Assembly: GCA_937926785.1 (NCBI GenBank)
Contig: CALBBQ010000010.1
Coordinates: 1 to 57,814, forward strand
Source of the DNA: an uncultured Bacteroidales bacterium
GTDB taxonomy: Bacteria; Bacteroidota; Bacteroidia; Bacteroidales; Tenuifilaceae
Reading direction: 5' to 3'
DNA length: 57,814 nucleotides
This document shows, piece by piece, positions 1 to 7,613 of the stretch (position 1 is its first letter; each line of letters begins with the position of its first letter). A program made the position numbers and the translations under genes. The notes under the pieces are model-generated. The model was not told the origin of the DNA, did no database searches, and saw nothing but the letters and a program-made list of their open reading frames with translations.

Positions 1-236
1 CCGAAGGCTTTTGATAAAAATCTGGGGTTTGGCTCTATTTCCTGAAAAAAATCCCTGTAATCTTTAGCATTGGTGATGTTGCAGCGTCCTTTTCCGGTAA
101 TACGCAGCTTACGTGCCGGCTTCTCCATTTTTTCAAGCACTAACACCTTAGCTCCCTGGCTGGCTGCTTTCCCGGCAGCAAGCAAACCGGCCGGGCCTGC
201 CCCAACCACAATAACATCATACTTCGGATTTTGCAT
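1..236 (-). CDS. BaiN/HI0933-type NAD(P)/FAD-dependent oxidoreductase (N-terminal part, runs off window)
   Basis: The reverse strand encodes the first 78 residues of a flavoprotein; the rest lies outside the window. It starts MQNPKYDVIVVGAGPAGLLA, a Rossmann GxGxxG dinucleotide-binding motif, then an ExxxxPxRKLRITGKGRCNITN stretch (about residues 36-56), which is the hallmark of the HI0933/YhiN/BaiN flavoprotein family. Members are soluble FAD enzymes; one is linked to bile acid metabolism, but most have no known substrate. The ATG overlaps the TGA of the upstream HD-domain gene by one base (TGATG), so the two are probably co-translated. Family call is firm; substrate unknown. Confidence 0.88.
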   Translation of the reverse strand, partial: MQNPKYDVIVVGAGPAGLLAAGKAASQGAKVLVLEKMEKPARKLRITGKGRCNITNAKDYRDFFQEIEPNPRFLSKAF

Positions 237-1096
237 CAGACTAGAGGAATTGCAGAGGTTACCTCAAGTTCGCTTCGCAGCTTGTTAAAGAAATGTAGCG
301 GATAGCCGGCTGTTTGAGTGTTAAGAGCGTATTCAATGGTTTGCTCTATGCTTTGGTGCTTCTTTACGAGCTGCTCATCGAGTAGTTGAATGATGGCAAG
401 GGCGCTATCCTGGTTTTTTATCCCCTGTGCAATTTCCGAGTCGAGTCGGGCAAAAAAATCTATTGTTTCGCGGTAGCGAAGCCTTTGCCTATCGGCATAA
501 CGGTGTAATGATGAAAAAGCGTTTGTAAAGCTGGTAAACCGGTTTCGTAGGTTTTGGGTAACTTTTCGGGGTAGGTCGGGGATTGTGATACCCCGTTTTA
601 GATAGATTTCGGTATACCGGAACACTCCTATTAATCCAAGCGCATCAAGATCATCAGCTGTGGAAACCAGCAGGTTAAGGTTAAGCAGGTCTTCGGGTTT
701 GGTAACCGGTTTATTTTTTGTCGATTTATCGTCGTGAAGCTCTATGGCAGTAAGGATTGCCATTTTTCGTGTTTCCTCCATGTTTGGTAGCGCGTTCAGG
801 TACAAACGGCATAGTTGAGCGCTTTGGAAGCCATGTTGTTCATCAAGCGTTTGGGTAAGCCCGGTGTCGTGATAAAAACAGGCTATTATGGCACTTTCTA
901 TCAGCTCAGTAGGGATATCGAGGCCGGCTTTATGGAGCTCAACCAGAAGCCCCCGGCAGAATAGCCAAACCCTAACATGGTGGTTTAAATCATGCGAAGG
1001 AAGCGAAACGTCTATAAAAATATGATTTAACCTGTCATGAAGCTTATGCAGATGGTTAACCTCAACCTGATGAATTGTGTTAAGTAGCTCTTCCAT
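236..1096 (-). CDS. HD-domain metal-dependent phosphohydrolase-like protein
   Basis: A 286-residue soluble protein with no signal peptide. Visible metal-binding pattern of the HD superfamily: His39/His40 in an N-terminal helix, His76-Asp77 in the CFYHDTG segment, a further HDD near residue 121 and a late Asp in the TADDLDALG stretch near 145-150. HD proteins hydrolyse phosphomonoesters or diesters of nucleotides; the substrate here cannot be told. The C-terminal third is helical and lacks a recognised second domain. It is followed with a 1-base stop/start overlap by the BaiN-type flavoprotein gene, so it is the first gene of a two-gene unit. The ATG at 1096 is the only good start. Confidence 0.72.
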   Translation of the reverse strand: MEELLNTIHQVEVNHLHKLHDRLNHIFIDVSLPSHDLNHHVRVWLFCRGLLVELHKAGLDIPTELIESAIIACFYHDTGLTQTLDEQHGFQSAQLCRLYLNALPNMEETRKMAILTAIELHDDKSTKNKPVTKPEDLLNLNLLVSTADDLDALGLIGVFRYTEIYLKRGITIPDLPRKVTQNLRNRFTSFTNAFSSLHRYADRQRLRYRETIDFFARLDSEIAQGIKNQDSALAIIQLLDEQLVKKHQSIEQTIEYALNTQTAGYPLHFFNKLRSELEVTSAIPLV

Positions 1097-1126
1097 GGGT
1101 GTTGGGTATGCTTTTACAAAGTAAAT

Positions 1127-1154
1127 AAAAAAGCAGGAACATTTTCCTGCTTTT
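1127..1154 (-). terminator. Rho-independent terminator of the small DNA-binding protein gene
   Basis: An AAAGCAGGAA / TTCCTGCTTT hairpin with a short loop and flanking A/T tracts lies just past the stop of the 1177-1437 gene and before the HD gene, all on the reverse strand. Confidence 0.7.
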
Positions 1155-1176
1155 ACGGTATTTTAAATGTTTTTGT

Positions 1177-1437
1177 TTAGGCCATCTCCTTTGATTTGGA
1201 AATAATTTCGTAGGCAATATCAAGTATGGTGGTATCGTCGAGGGTTACTATTCCGCCGTCGGGCCCTGGCTCCAGGTGAAATCCTACTGCTCCTCCATCC
1301 TTGTAGTTGGTCCCACCAAAATAATTGCGGACAGTTTCAACATTGATGTTCAACCTGTCCGCAATCACCTGCATGCTACCATCAGGAAGGTTATCCTTAA
1401 CCCTCCTGAGCTCATTAAATGTGATTATTTTTGTCAT
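1177..1437 (-). CDS. Small DNA-binding protein (helix-turn-helix-like), Bacteroidota-type
   Basis: An 86-residue soluble protein. Residues 8-40 (LRRVKDNLPDGSMQVIADRL followed by NINVETVRNYFGG) look like a helix-turn-helix: a 'recognise-by-repetition' helix, a turn, then VETVRNYF as the probable recognition helix. A Gly-rich middle and an acidic C-terminal helix follow. Short proteins of this layout are usual in Bacteroidota and are usually annotated simply as DNA-binding protein; no target is known to me. It is a single-gene unit, ended by the terminator at 1127-1154, with a long A/T-rich leader upstream. Function as a regulator or nucleoid protein is inference. Confidence 0.6.
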   Translation of the reverse strand: MTKIITFNELRRVKDNLPDGSMQVIADRLNINVETVRNYFGGTNYKDGGAVGFHLEPGPDGGIVTLDDTTILDIAYEIISKSKEMA

Positions 1438-1752
1438 AATTACCAGGTTTAAGATTGTTTTTACACCTTAAATATATGAAATGTAATTGAAAATTAAAAA
1501 TGATTTAACTAAATTTTAACAAGAAAAAACGCATTTTATTAATCATTTTTTTATACGAAAGCCCTTCAATCATGTTACCACTCTAGAATAACTATAAGGA
1601 TATCCTTTAGTTCACAGTATATTAAGGGTTGATACTAATTCATTGCCAGTTCAGGTTGCAATGAGATGAATTAGTGGGTGGAGGATAAGAGGAGTCAAAT
1701 TTTATTACGCTACTGTATCGTGTTATATTTGTAGCAATCAATAGATGTTTTC
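1438..1752. other. Divergent intergenic region with a hairpin and a palindrome
   Basis: A 315-bp gap between the reverse-strand DNA-binding protein gene and the forward HAD gene. No open frame of merit. It contains a perfect 12-bp palindrome AAGGATATCCTT at 1596-1607 and a longer imperfect hairpin at 1635-1674 (CTAATTCATTGC pairing with GCAAT/ATGAATTAG around a small bulge). The reverse half is strongly A/T rich and must hold the promoter of the DNA-binding protein. Confidence 0.45.
1724..1731 (+). promoter_or_regulatory. Bacteroidota-type -7 box (TATATTTG) for the HAD gene
   Basis: TATATTTG matches the TAnnTTTG consensus exactly and sits 22 bp before the ATG at 1753. No convincing TTTG -33 element is present at 19-21 bp upstream, only a T-rich tract. 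Confidence 0.5.
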
Positions 1753-2574
1753 ATGATTCGAGTAGTTGTTACTGATTTGGATGGAACGCTTTTGCGAAGT
1801 GATGGCAAATTTAACCCCGACGATATTGACTCATTAGTTAAGTTGGGTGATCGTGGTGTTACCAGGGTCATAGCCACCGGTCGCTCGCCTTACTCGGCGT
1901 CAAAGGTTATCCCCGATGATTTCCCGATTGATTACCTCATTTTCTCATCCGGAGCCGGAATCATTCGATGGTGTGATAAATCAATCATTCATACCAATGA
2001 ACTTTCAGCTGGCCGGGTGCAGGAGGTGATATCACTCCTCATAGAGATGAAGGCCGATTTTATGGTGCATGAACCCATTCCGTTGAACCATTGCTTTCAC
2101 TACTACGATACCGGCAATAACAATCCCGATTTTTTGAGGCGAATTGAGCTTTACCGCGAGTTTTGCCAACCGTTAATTGTGGGTGTACCTTTCCCTGGTC
2201 CTGCTTCGCAGGTTCTTACCGTATTGCCTTCGAACATCCACCGATATATCAGCATAGCAGAACGGATAAACGGTTTACAGGTGATAAGAGCCACATCGCC
2301 TCTCGATGGCGAATCGATTTGGCTGGAGATATTTCCCGAAGGGGTGTCAAAGGCAGGAGGCTTAAGCTGGCTTTGTTGCCATCTGGGCGATATTCCTCCC
2401 GAGGAGGTTGCCGCACTGGGAAACGACTACAATGATCTGGATATGTTGAGCTTTGCAGGGAAAGCCTTTGTGGTTTCCAACGCCCCTCAGGAGCTAAGAA
2501 AATCTTTCATAAATGTAACTGATAATAATAGTTCAGGCTTTACCCAAATGACAAAACTGGCAACTGGCGGCTAA
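1753..2574 (+). CDS. Cof-type HAD-IIB family phosphatase
   Basis: A 273-residue cytoplasmic phosphatase of the haloacid dehalogenase superfamily. Motif I is VVTDLDGTLL with nucleophile Asp8 and acid/base Asp10; motif II is the FSSGAG region near residue 72; motif III is Lys200 (EGVSKAGG); motif IV is GNDYNDLDML with Asp225 and Asp228 binding Mg2+. A large cap domain between motifs II and III marks subfamily IIB (Cof/YidA-like sugar phosphate phosphatases). Length is normal for the family. It stands alone and is convergent with the permease gene downstream. Substrate unknown. Confidence 0.88.
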   Translation: MIRVVVTDLDGTLLRSDGKFNPDDIDSLVKLGDRGVTRVIATGRSPYSASKVIPDDFPIDYLIFSSGAGIIRWCDKSIIHTNELSAGRVQEVISLLIEMKADFMVHEPIPLNHCFHYYDTGNNNPDFLRRIELYREFCQPLIVGVPFPGPASQVLTVLPSNIHRYISIAERINGLQVIRATSPLDGESIWLEIFPEGVSKAGGLSWLCCHLGDIPPEEVAALGNDYNDLDMLSFAGKAFVVSNAPQELRKSFINVTDNNSSGFTQMTKLATGG

Positions 2575-2696
2575 AAGGGTGGGTGTAAAACTTTAGGAAT
2601 TTGGAACGGCATATTTTGGACAGAAACGAGGAGGGCAACTACTCAGCTTAAAAAACATCTTTTGTTACACTTTTTGTTTTCAGCTATTGTGTTTAT

Positions 2697-3413
2697 TTAA
2701 CCGGTTATAATCATTTGTACACCTGATAGTATCAGTAGTAATTCCACCAAAAGAGTAAATCTTTCTTTAGATAATTTTTCAATTATTTTCTTTCCCGCCC
2801 AGCTGCCCAAAATCATTGCTATACCAATGAATAGTCCGTAGTATAGCTCATTTTTCCCAATTAAGGAGTATTTGTTATAAACAATAGTCTTGGTTAGGTG
2901 CATAGTCAGGGCTGTAAACGCTTCGCTTGCCACATAAGCTGTTGCTGTCAGGTTTAAACCGAGAAAGAAAGCTGCTCCAAGTGGACCAGCGCTTCCGGCC
3001 AACCCGGATAGAAATCCTGTTAATCCCCCGCCAATGAGCATACCTTTTTCGCCAAGGGCTATTTTCTGTATATTAACTCTTCTATAGATAACCAATAGAA
3101 TCAGGAATCCACCGATTCCGATTTTTACTTTTCTACTGTCGATGTCAGTGAATAAGTAGCTACCTATAATTGTTAAAGGAATTGCAGTTAAAAGAAAGAA
3201 AATAATTGGTTTCCACTTCAGTTCTTGTCTGCCAAACCAAACTCTTGAAGCATTTCCAAACATCTGCCCGATAGTCAGAATTGGAACAGCTGCTTTAATA
3301 CCAACTGTTCCGGTCAAAACGGGAAGCAGCAGTAATGCTCCCCCGAACCCGGCTGCTCCCGAAATCGTTGCTGCTATAAAGGCTATAAAAAAAATCAGTA
3401 TTAAATCAGTCAT
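2697..3413 (-). CDS. TauE/SafE (TSUP) family membrane permease
   Basis: A 238-residue integral membrane protein with about seven or eight hydrophobic segments. The N-terminus LILIFFIAFIAATISGAAGFGG and the repeated GxLSGLAGSAGP-like stretch near residues 132-146 are the two inverted half motifs of the TSUP (sulfite exporter TauE/SafE) family, which moves small anions such as sulfite or organosulfur acids across the inner membrane. No sulfur-metabolism gene is nearby, so substrate stays open. It lies 43 bp downstream of the 171-residue membrane protein gene on the same strand and may share its transcript. Confidence 0.85.
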   Translation of the reverse strand: MTDLILIFFIAFIAATISGAAGFGGALLLLPVLTGTVGIKAAVPILTIGQMFGNASRVWFGRQELKWKPIIFFLLTAIPLTIIGSYLFTDIDSRKVKIGIGGFLILLVIYRRVNIQKIALGEKGMLIGGGLTGFLSGLAGSAGPLGAAFFLGLNLTATAYVASEAFTALTMHLTKTIVYNKYSLIGKNELYYGLFIGIAMILGSWAGKKIIEKLSKERFTLLVELLLILSGVQMIITG

Positions 3414-3456
3414 CTGTCTGCTAGGTGTGTTCCTTACGGCGATTGCCTATGGCTGT

Positions 3457-3972
3457 TTAAAGAATGCCTTTAACTTCTTTCTTTAGAAAATCTATTGCCA
3501 GCATGGCCGGGTTTACATCGAGTTCAGCATAGGTTTCCAGAATCTTTTTGCTCAACTCAAAACCACTGTCGTTTGGAGCTACCCTTTCACTACAAATATT
3601 TATCAGCTTAATAATATTTTCCTTAGCATTTTTAACCATCTCCCAGGCTTCGTTGCTCACATAAAGCTGTTGTGAAAGGTTATGCTCCCACTCCGCTCTG
3701 ATGTTCCCAAGTAAAGCAGCCTGTAGGTCGCTTGCCAGCATTCCTTTTTTGTTAACCCGTATGATAATCGATTCGGGCGAAATTCTTTCCATGAGCAGGA
3801 TAAGCCGCTCGTAGGCCTGTAACCGCAGGGGTAGGGTGACCTTTATGGTGTTGAACATCAACTCCGATTTTTGTCGTTGCGTTTCGCTCTTAATGAGAAT
3901 TCGCAAGGCAAGGTATCCGGCCAGAAACACCATGAGTGCGGGAATGCTTATTTTTAGGATATCGGCAAACAT
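3457..3972 (-). CDS. Conserved Bacteroidota membrane-anchored protein of unknown function
   Basis: A 171-residue protein with one N-terminal membrane segment (about residues 5-26: ISIPALMVFLAGYLALRIL) followed by a soluble, mostly helical body containing LPLRLQAYERLILLMERISP, a segment I associate with a recurrent uncharacterised Bacteroidota family. No catalytic motif is visible. The topology suggests an inner-membrane protein with a cytoplasmic helical domain. It is divergent from the aminotransferase gene and 43 bp upstream of the TSUP permease. Function not assigned. Confidence 0.55.
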   Translation of the reverse strand: MFADILKISIPALMVFLAGYLALRILIKSETQRQKSELMFNTIKVTLPLRLQAYERLILLMERISPESIIIRVNKKGMLASDLQAALLGNIRAEWEHNLSQQLYVSNEAWEMVKNAKENIIKLINICSERVAPNDSGFELSKKILETYAELDVNPAMLAIDFLKKEVKGIL

Positions 3973-4020
3973 ATTTAATGTTTTTGGGCAGTTTGTGTGT
4001 ACAGTAATTACAATTTACAG

Positions 4021-4028
4021 TATTTTTG
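4021..4028 (+). promoter_or_regulatory. Probable -7 box (TATTTTTG) for the aminotransferase gene
   Basis: TATTTTTG fits TAnnTTTG and lies about 50 bp before the ATG at 4078. A TTTG at 3992-3995 is 25 bp upstream, somewhat longer than the usual 19-21 bp spacing, so the -33 element is doubtful. Confidence 0.4.
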
Positions 4029-4077
4029 AGACCTTAAAGGTAGTAAAACAATTTCGAATTCCCTAAATCTCGTAGCT

Positions 4078-5271
4078 ATGGAAAAGGTATCAGCCCGAAT
4101 AGCCGCTTTGGAAGAGTCGCAAACCATTGCCATGTCCAAAAAATCCCGTGAGCTGGCAGCTCAGGGAATCGATGTGATAAGCCTTAGTGTTGGCGAACCC
4201 GATTTTTTCACTCCCGATTTTGTTAAGGAGGCAGCCAAGCAGGCCATTGACCAGAACTACTCCTTTTATACCCCTGTAGCCGGCTACAAGGATTTGCTTG
4301 AGGCCATTTGCGGCAAGCTCAAGCGGGAGAACGGGCTCGATTATACACCCGATCAAATTGTGGTTTCCGGAGGGGCTAAGCATAGCCTGTCGAATGTAAT
4401 CATGTGCGTGGTCGACAAGGATGATGAGGTGATAGTACCCGCGCCCTACTGGGTTAGCTACGTGGAGCTGGTGAAGCTGGCTGAAGGGAAAAGCATAGTA
4501 ATCGACACAACACTGGAAAGCGATTTTAAGATTACACCCCAGCAGCTTGAGGCTGCCATTACACCCAAAACAAGGGCTTTACTGCTATGCTCCCCTTCCA
4601 ATCCTACCGGCAGCGTTTACTCATTCGAGGAGCTCAGGGAGATAGCAAGGATTGTTGAGAAGCACCCTAATATTATCGTAATTTCCGATGAAATCTACGA
4701 GCACATCAACTTTGTGGGTAAGCATCAAAGCATCGCTCAGTTCGATTCCATTCGCGAACGCGTGGTAATTATTAATGGAGTGTCAAAGGGATATGCCATG
4801 ACCGGTTGGCGAATCGGGTTTTCGGCTTCAGCCAAGTGGATTGCCAAAGCTTGCGAAAAACTACAGGGACAGCAGACCTCGGGCGTATGCAGCATTGCCC
4901 AAAAAGCAGCTGTTGCTGCTTTCAACTCCGATGGTGAGTACACCCGCCAAATGCGCGAGGCATTCCGCCGTCGCCGCGATCTGGTGGTTGAGGGGTTCTC
5001 ATCAATACCCGGTTTCAGGCTGAATAAACCTCAAGGTGCCTTTTACATCTTCCCTGAGATTTCACAACTCTTTGGCAAGAGCTACAACGGGGAAACCATC
5101 CGCACATCCGATGATCTGGCCATGTTCCTGCTCAACCATGCTCACGTTGCAGTTGTTCCGGGCTCAGCATTCGGTTCACCAAGCTGCATTAGACTTTCGT
5201 ATGCAACCTCGGACGATAAGCTCAAGCAATCCATTGAGCGTGTTCGAAACGCGGTTGCGCTGCTGAAGTAA
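4078..5271 (+). CDS. aspC: Aspartate aminotransferase family enzyme (class I PLP transaminase)
   Basis: A 397-residue cytoplasmic PLP enzyme of fold type I, subgroup I-beta/gamma. Diagnostic parts: SLSVGEPDFFTP at the N-terminus, YTPVAGYKDL substrate-loop region, CSPSNPTGSVY, ISDEIYEH (Asp binds the pyridine nitrogen) and GVSKGYAMTGWRIGF, where Lys237 forms the Schiff base with PLP; a late SCIRLSYA segment carries the carboxylate-binding Arg. Length is usual for the family. It probably interconverts aspartate and oxaloacetate, but some relatives accept other amino acids or act as prephenate aminotransferase. Monocistronic: own promoter region and a terminator at 5300. Confidence 0.9.
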   Translation: MEKVSARIAALEESQTIAMSKKSRELAAQGIDVISLSVGEPDFFTPDFVKEAAKQAIDQNYSFYTPVAGYKDLLEAICGKLKRENGLDYTPDQIVVSGGAKHSLSNVIMCVVDKDDEVIVPAPYWVSYVELVKLAEGKSIVIDTTLESDFKITPQQLEAAITPKTRALLLCSPSNPTGSVYSFEELREIARIVEKHPNIIVISDEIYEHINFVGKHQSIAQFDSIRERVVIINGVSKGYAMTGWRIGFSASAKWIAKACEKLQGQQTSGVCSIAQKAAVAAFNSDGEYTRQMREAFRRRRDLVVEGFSSIPGFRLNKPQGAFYIFPEISQLFGKSYNGETIRTSDDLAMFLLNHAHVAVVPGSAFGSPSCIRLSYATSDDKLKQSIERVRNAVALLK

Positions 5272-5299
5272 ATCATTCTCTGTAATATCCTTTTATGGA

Positions 5300-5335
5300 G
5301 CATCGAATTTTGACCTTGAAATTCGATGCTTTTTT
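5300..5335 (+). terminator. Rho-independent terminator after the aminotransferase gene
   Basis: GCATCGAATTT pairs with AAATTCGATGC around an 8-base loop and is followed by TTTTTT; it lies 28 bp past the stop codon. Confidence 0.85.
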
Positions 5336-5366
5336 GTATCTTAGTTCTAACTATTAGCTTTTGAGT

Positions 5367-6404
5367 ATGAACAAGCCACTGATAAGGGTCGGAGTAATCC
5401 TGTCAATCATAGGTTTAATTGTGAGTATTGCGGTTTTGGGTAGGTACTACATTACGTTCCGTTCCGATAACACCAACGTAAACCGGGAAACCCTCATATT
5501 TATCCCTACATCATCCGACTACAACGATGTGTTGACGATTCTGAAGGGTAGCGGGGTTCTTAAAAACATAAAGCGATTTGAACGCGTGGCCAGATACTAC
5601 AACTACCCCGAGGCTGTTAAACCGGGCTGCTACGCCATTAAGCCCGGCATGGGCAACATGCAGATTGTTAAGATGCTAAAGCTAGGTTACCAAAAACCGG
5701 TGAGGGTTACCTTTACCGGTTTGCGAACCTGGCAGCAGCTGGCTCAGCGAATTGCAGCCCAGCTCGAGGCTGACTCGCTCTCGCTTATTAGTACCTTTTT
5801 GGCCGACTCCGTTGCCTTTAACCGAGGTTTTAACCCATCTACTTTTATGGCCATGTTTATTCCAAATACCTATGAGTTTTACTGGAATACTGATGCTTTG
5901 GGTTTTACTAACCGTATGCAAAAGGAGTTTCACCGTTTCTGGAATGAGAACCGTAAGCAAAAGTCCGAGGCAATTGGCCTAACGCCTGTTGAGGTATCAA
6001 CCCTGGCCTCCATTGTTGAGGAGGAAACCAACATTAAATCGGAGATGCCTATAATAGCTGGCGTTTACCTTAACCGGCTCCGAAAGGGCATCCCCTTGCA
6101 GGCCGACCCCACCGTTAAGTTCGCCGTGGGCGATTTTACCCTCCGGAGAATACTTACCCGTCATTTACAGGTCGATTCGCCTTATAACACCTACAAGCAA
6201 CGGGGATTACCGCCCGGGCCAATACGTATTCCTTCGGTGGTTGCCATTGATGCGGTTTTAAACGCACACAAGCACAGCTACCTTTTTTTTTGTGCTGCCC
6301 CCGATTTCTCGGGTCGCCATTTGTTTGCCCAAACCCTTGCAGAGCACAACCGCAATGCCGAGGCATACCGTAGGGCGCTGAACAAGGAAAAAATTTTCCG
6401 ATAA
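5367..6404 (+). CDS. mltG: Endolytic murein transglycosylase MltG
   Basis: A 345-residue inner-membrane protein with one N-terminal transmembrane anchor (about residues 8-30) and a periplasmic YceG/MltG domain. The catalytic motif SIVEEET carries the glutamate at residue 218, equivalent to the catalytic Glu of E. coli MltG; YLNRLRKGIPLQADPTVKFA and SPYNTYKQRGLPPGPI are the other two signature blocks. MltG cleaves nascent glycan strands and sets their length during cell wall synthesis. ATG at 5367 is preferred over a TTG six bases upstream. A 9-T run inside the coding sequence (6283-6291) is read as Leu-Phe-Phe and leaves the frame intact. The next gene begins 14 bp downstream. Confidence 0.93.
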   Translation: MNKPLIRVGVILSIIGLIVSIAVLGRYYITFRSDNTNVNRETLIFIPTSSDYNDVLTILKGSGVLKNIKRFERVARYYNYPEAVKPGCYAIKPGMGNMQIVKMLKLGYQKPVRVTFTGLRTWQQLAQRIAAQLEADSLSLISTFLADSVAFNRGFNPSTFMAMFIPNTYEFYWNTDALGFTNRMQKEFHRFWNENRKQKSEAIGLTPVEVSTLASIVEEETNIKSEMPIIAGVYLNRLRKGIPLQADPTVKFAVGDFTLRRILTRHLQVDSPYNTYKQRGLPPGPIRIPSVVAIDAVLNAHKHSYLFFCAAPDFSGRHLFAQTLAEHNRNAEAYRRALNKEKIFR

Positions 6405-6418
6405 AAACCATAATAATT

Positions 6419-7048
6419 ATGAAACGACTGGTAACACTAACTTTTTTCGTAGGTACAACCTTTGCAAATGCTCAAACTGAGTCCATTATCAAGCTGCCCG
6501 AGGTTACCCGGATAAAAGGCAAGAATATCATGGAGGCCTTTGCCTGCAGGGCATCGGTTAGAGAGTTCGATTCAAAAGAGTTGGATTTGCAGGAAGTGGC
6601 CGACCTGCTTTGGGCAGCCAATGGCATTAACCGCCCTGCCGAAGGCAAACGCACAGCACCCACTGCCATGAACTCGCAGGATATAGACGTTTACCTCATA
6701 AACAGTAAGGGGGCATACCATTACGATGCAAAGGAACACGCTTTAGTTCTTGTAAACAGTGGCGATTACCGTGCCGTTGTGGCGGGAACTCAGCAAGCCT
6801 TTGCCAAGGCCTCGCTCTTTCTGGTTATGGTTTCCGATTTGTCGCGTTTTCAGCGTGGCGAGGAGAGCCAAAAGTTAACCTGGGCGGCCATGGATGCGGC
6901 TATTGTTTCGCAAAACATAAACCTATACTGTGCTGGGGTGGGGCTCAAAACCCGACCACGGGTTTACATGGATACCGATAAGCTGCGCGAGGTGCTCAGG
7001 CTCACCGCTACCCAAATCCCCATGATGAACAACCCGGTAAGTTTTTAA
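6419..7048 (+). CDS. Exported SagB/ThcOx-type nitroreductase-like protein
   Basis: A 209-residue protein with a cleavable signal peptide (MKRLVTLTFFVGTTFANAQ) followed by an FMN-type nitroreductase fold. Recognisable parts: RASVREFDSKELDLQEVADLLWAANGINRP (FMN phosphate-binding Arg/Ser), KRTAPTAMNSQDIDVYLI, and AAMDAAIVSQNINLYCAGVGL, typical of the SagB/ThcOx family dehydrogenases. Such enzymes carry FMN and reduce quinones or nitro compounds or oxidise azolines, but the exported Bacteroidota forms have no assigned substrate. It is 14 bp after mltG and ends at a strong terminator. Periplasmic location is inferred from the leader. Confidence 0.75.
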   Translation: MKRLVTLTFFVGTTFANAQTESIIKLPEVTRIKGKNIMEAFACRASVREFDSKELDLQEVADLLWAANGINRPAEGKRTAPTAMNSQDIDVYLINSKGAYHYDAKEHALVLVNSGDYRAVVAGTQQAFAKASLFLVMVSDLSRFQRGEESQKLTWAAMDAAIVSQNINLYCAGVGLKTRPRVYMDTDKLREVLRLTATQIPMMNNPVSF

Positions 7049-7102
7049 TCTTTTTTAAGCTTGCCACTCTGAGCATTTTCGTAGGAAATGTCTGAAATAA
7101 CT

Positions 7103-7140
7103 TTATTGCAGCATGGAATCATGCTGCAATAATAATTTTT
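7103..7140. terminator. Hairpin terminator between convergent genes
   Basis: A perfect 12-bp stem TTATTGCAGCAT / ATGCTGCAATAA with a 6-base loop, followed by TAATTTTT; it separates the exported nitroreductase-like gene (+) from the GNAT gene (-). Confidence 0.8.
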
Positions 7141-7173
7141 AGGGCACTGAAGGAAGTGGATCATAATAAGTTA

Positions 7174-7611
7174 TTAAACGTCGATACCACTTAAGTCTCG
7201 AATGATGTAAACATCGTAGTCGCCCAGGTACTGGAAACCAAACTGCTTGTAAAGGTTAATGGCGGCGTGGTTGGTGCGGTGCACCTCAAGCTTCACCTGG
7301 TAGCCCTTGGCTTTCACAAACCTGAGCGATTCGCGGGTGAGCAGCCTACCAATGCCTTTGCGCTGGTAGTGGGGGTGCACCCCAACGTGGTGCAGGTGGA
7401 TTCGTCGGCCATCGAAGGTCATCCAGCTGGTGCCAATCACTTTTCCCTGCTCATTGGTGGCTACCAGCAGCCTGCCCCCCATCTGAATGCTCTGCATGAT
7501 GATGTCAAGGTTATCGCCACGGGCAGGGTTACCCAGGTTGGTGAGCTGCCAAACTTCGCTTAAACCCTCAAAATCGTCAGGGGTAAAGTCGCGAATGGTG
7601 ATGTTTTTCAT
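7174..7611 (-). CDS. GNAT family N-acetyltransferase
   Basis: A 145-residue cytoplasmic acetyltransferase. The acetyl-CoA pyrophosphate-binding motif A is seen as VHPHYQRKGIGRLLT near residues 79-93 (Q/RxxGxG/A), followed by the LEVHRTNHAAINLYKQFGF motif B typical of RimI-like and small-molecule acetyltransferases. The acceptor is unknown. It is the last gene of a three-gene reverse-strand unit mqnA-nfeD-GNAT: only two bases separate the nfeD stop from this ATG, so translation is probably coupled. Confidence 0.87.
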   Translation of the reverse strand: MKNITIRDFTPDDFEGLSEVWQLTNLGNPARGDNLDIIMQSIQMGGRLLVATNEQGKVIGTSWMTFDGRRIHLHHVGVHPHYQRKGIGRLLTRESLRFVKAKGYQVKLEVHRTNHAAINLYKQFGFQYLGDYDVYIIRDLSGIDV

Positions 7612-7613
7612 GG

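Noticed and set aside
6283..6291. Nine-T run in mltG as a slippage site
   Set aside because: Encodes ordinary Leu-Phe-Phe in an essential-type envelope gene; no sign of switching logic, and such T runs are common in this A/T-leaning genome.
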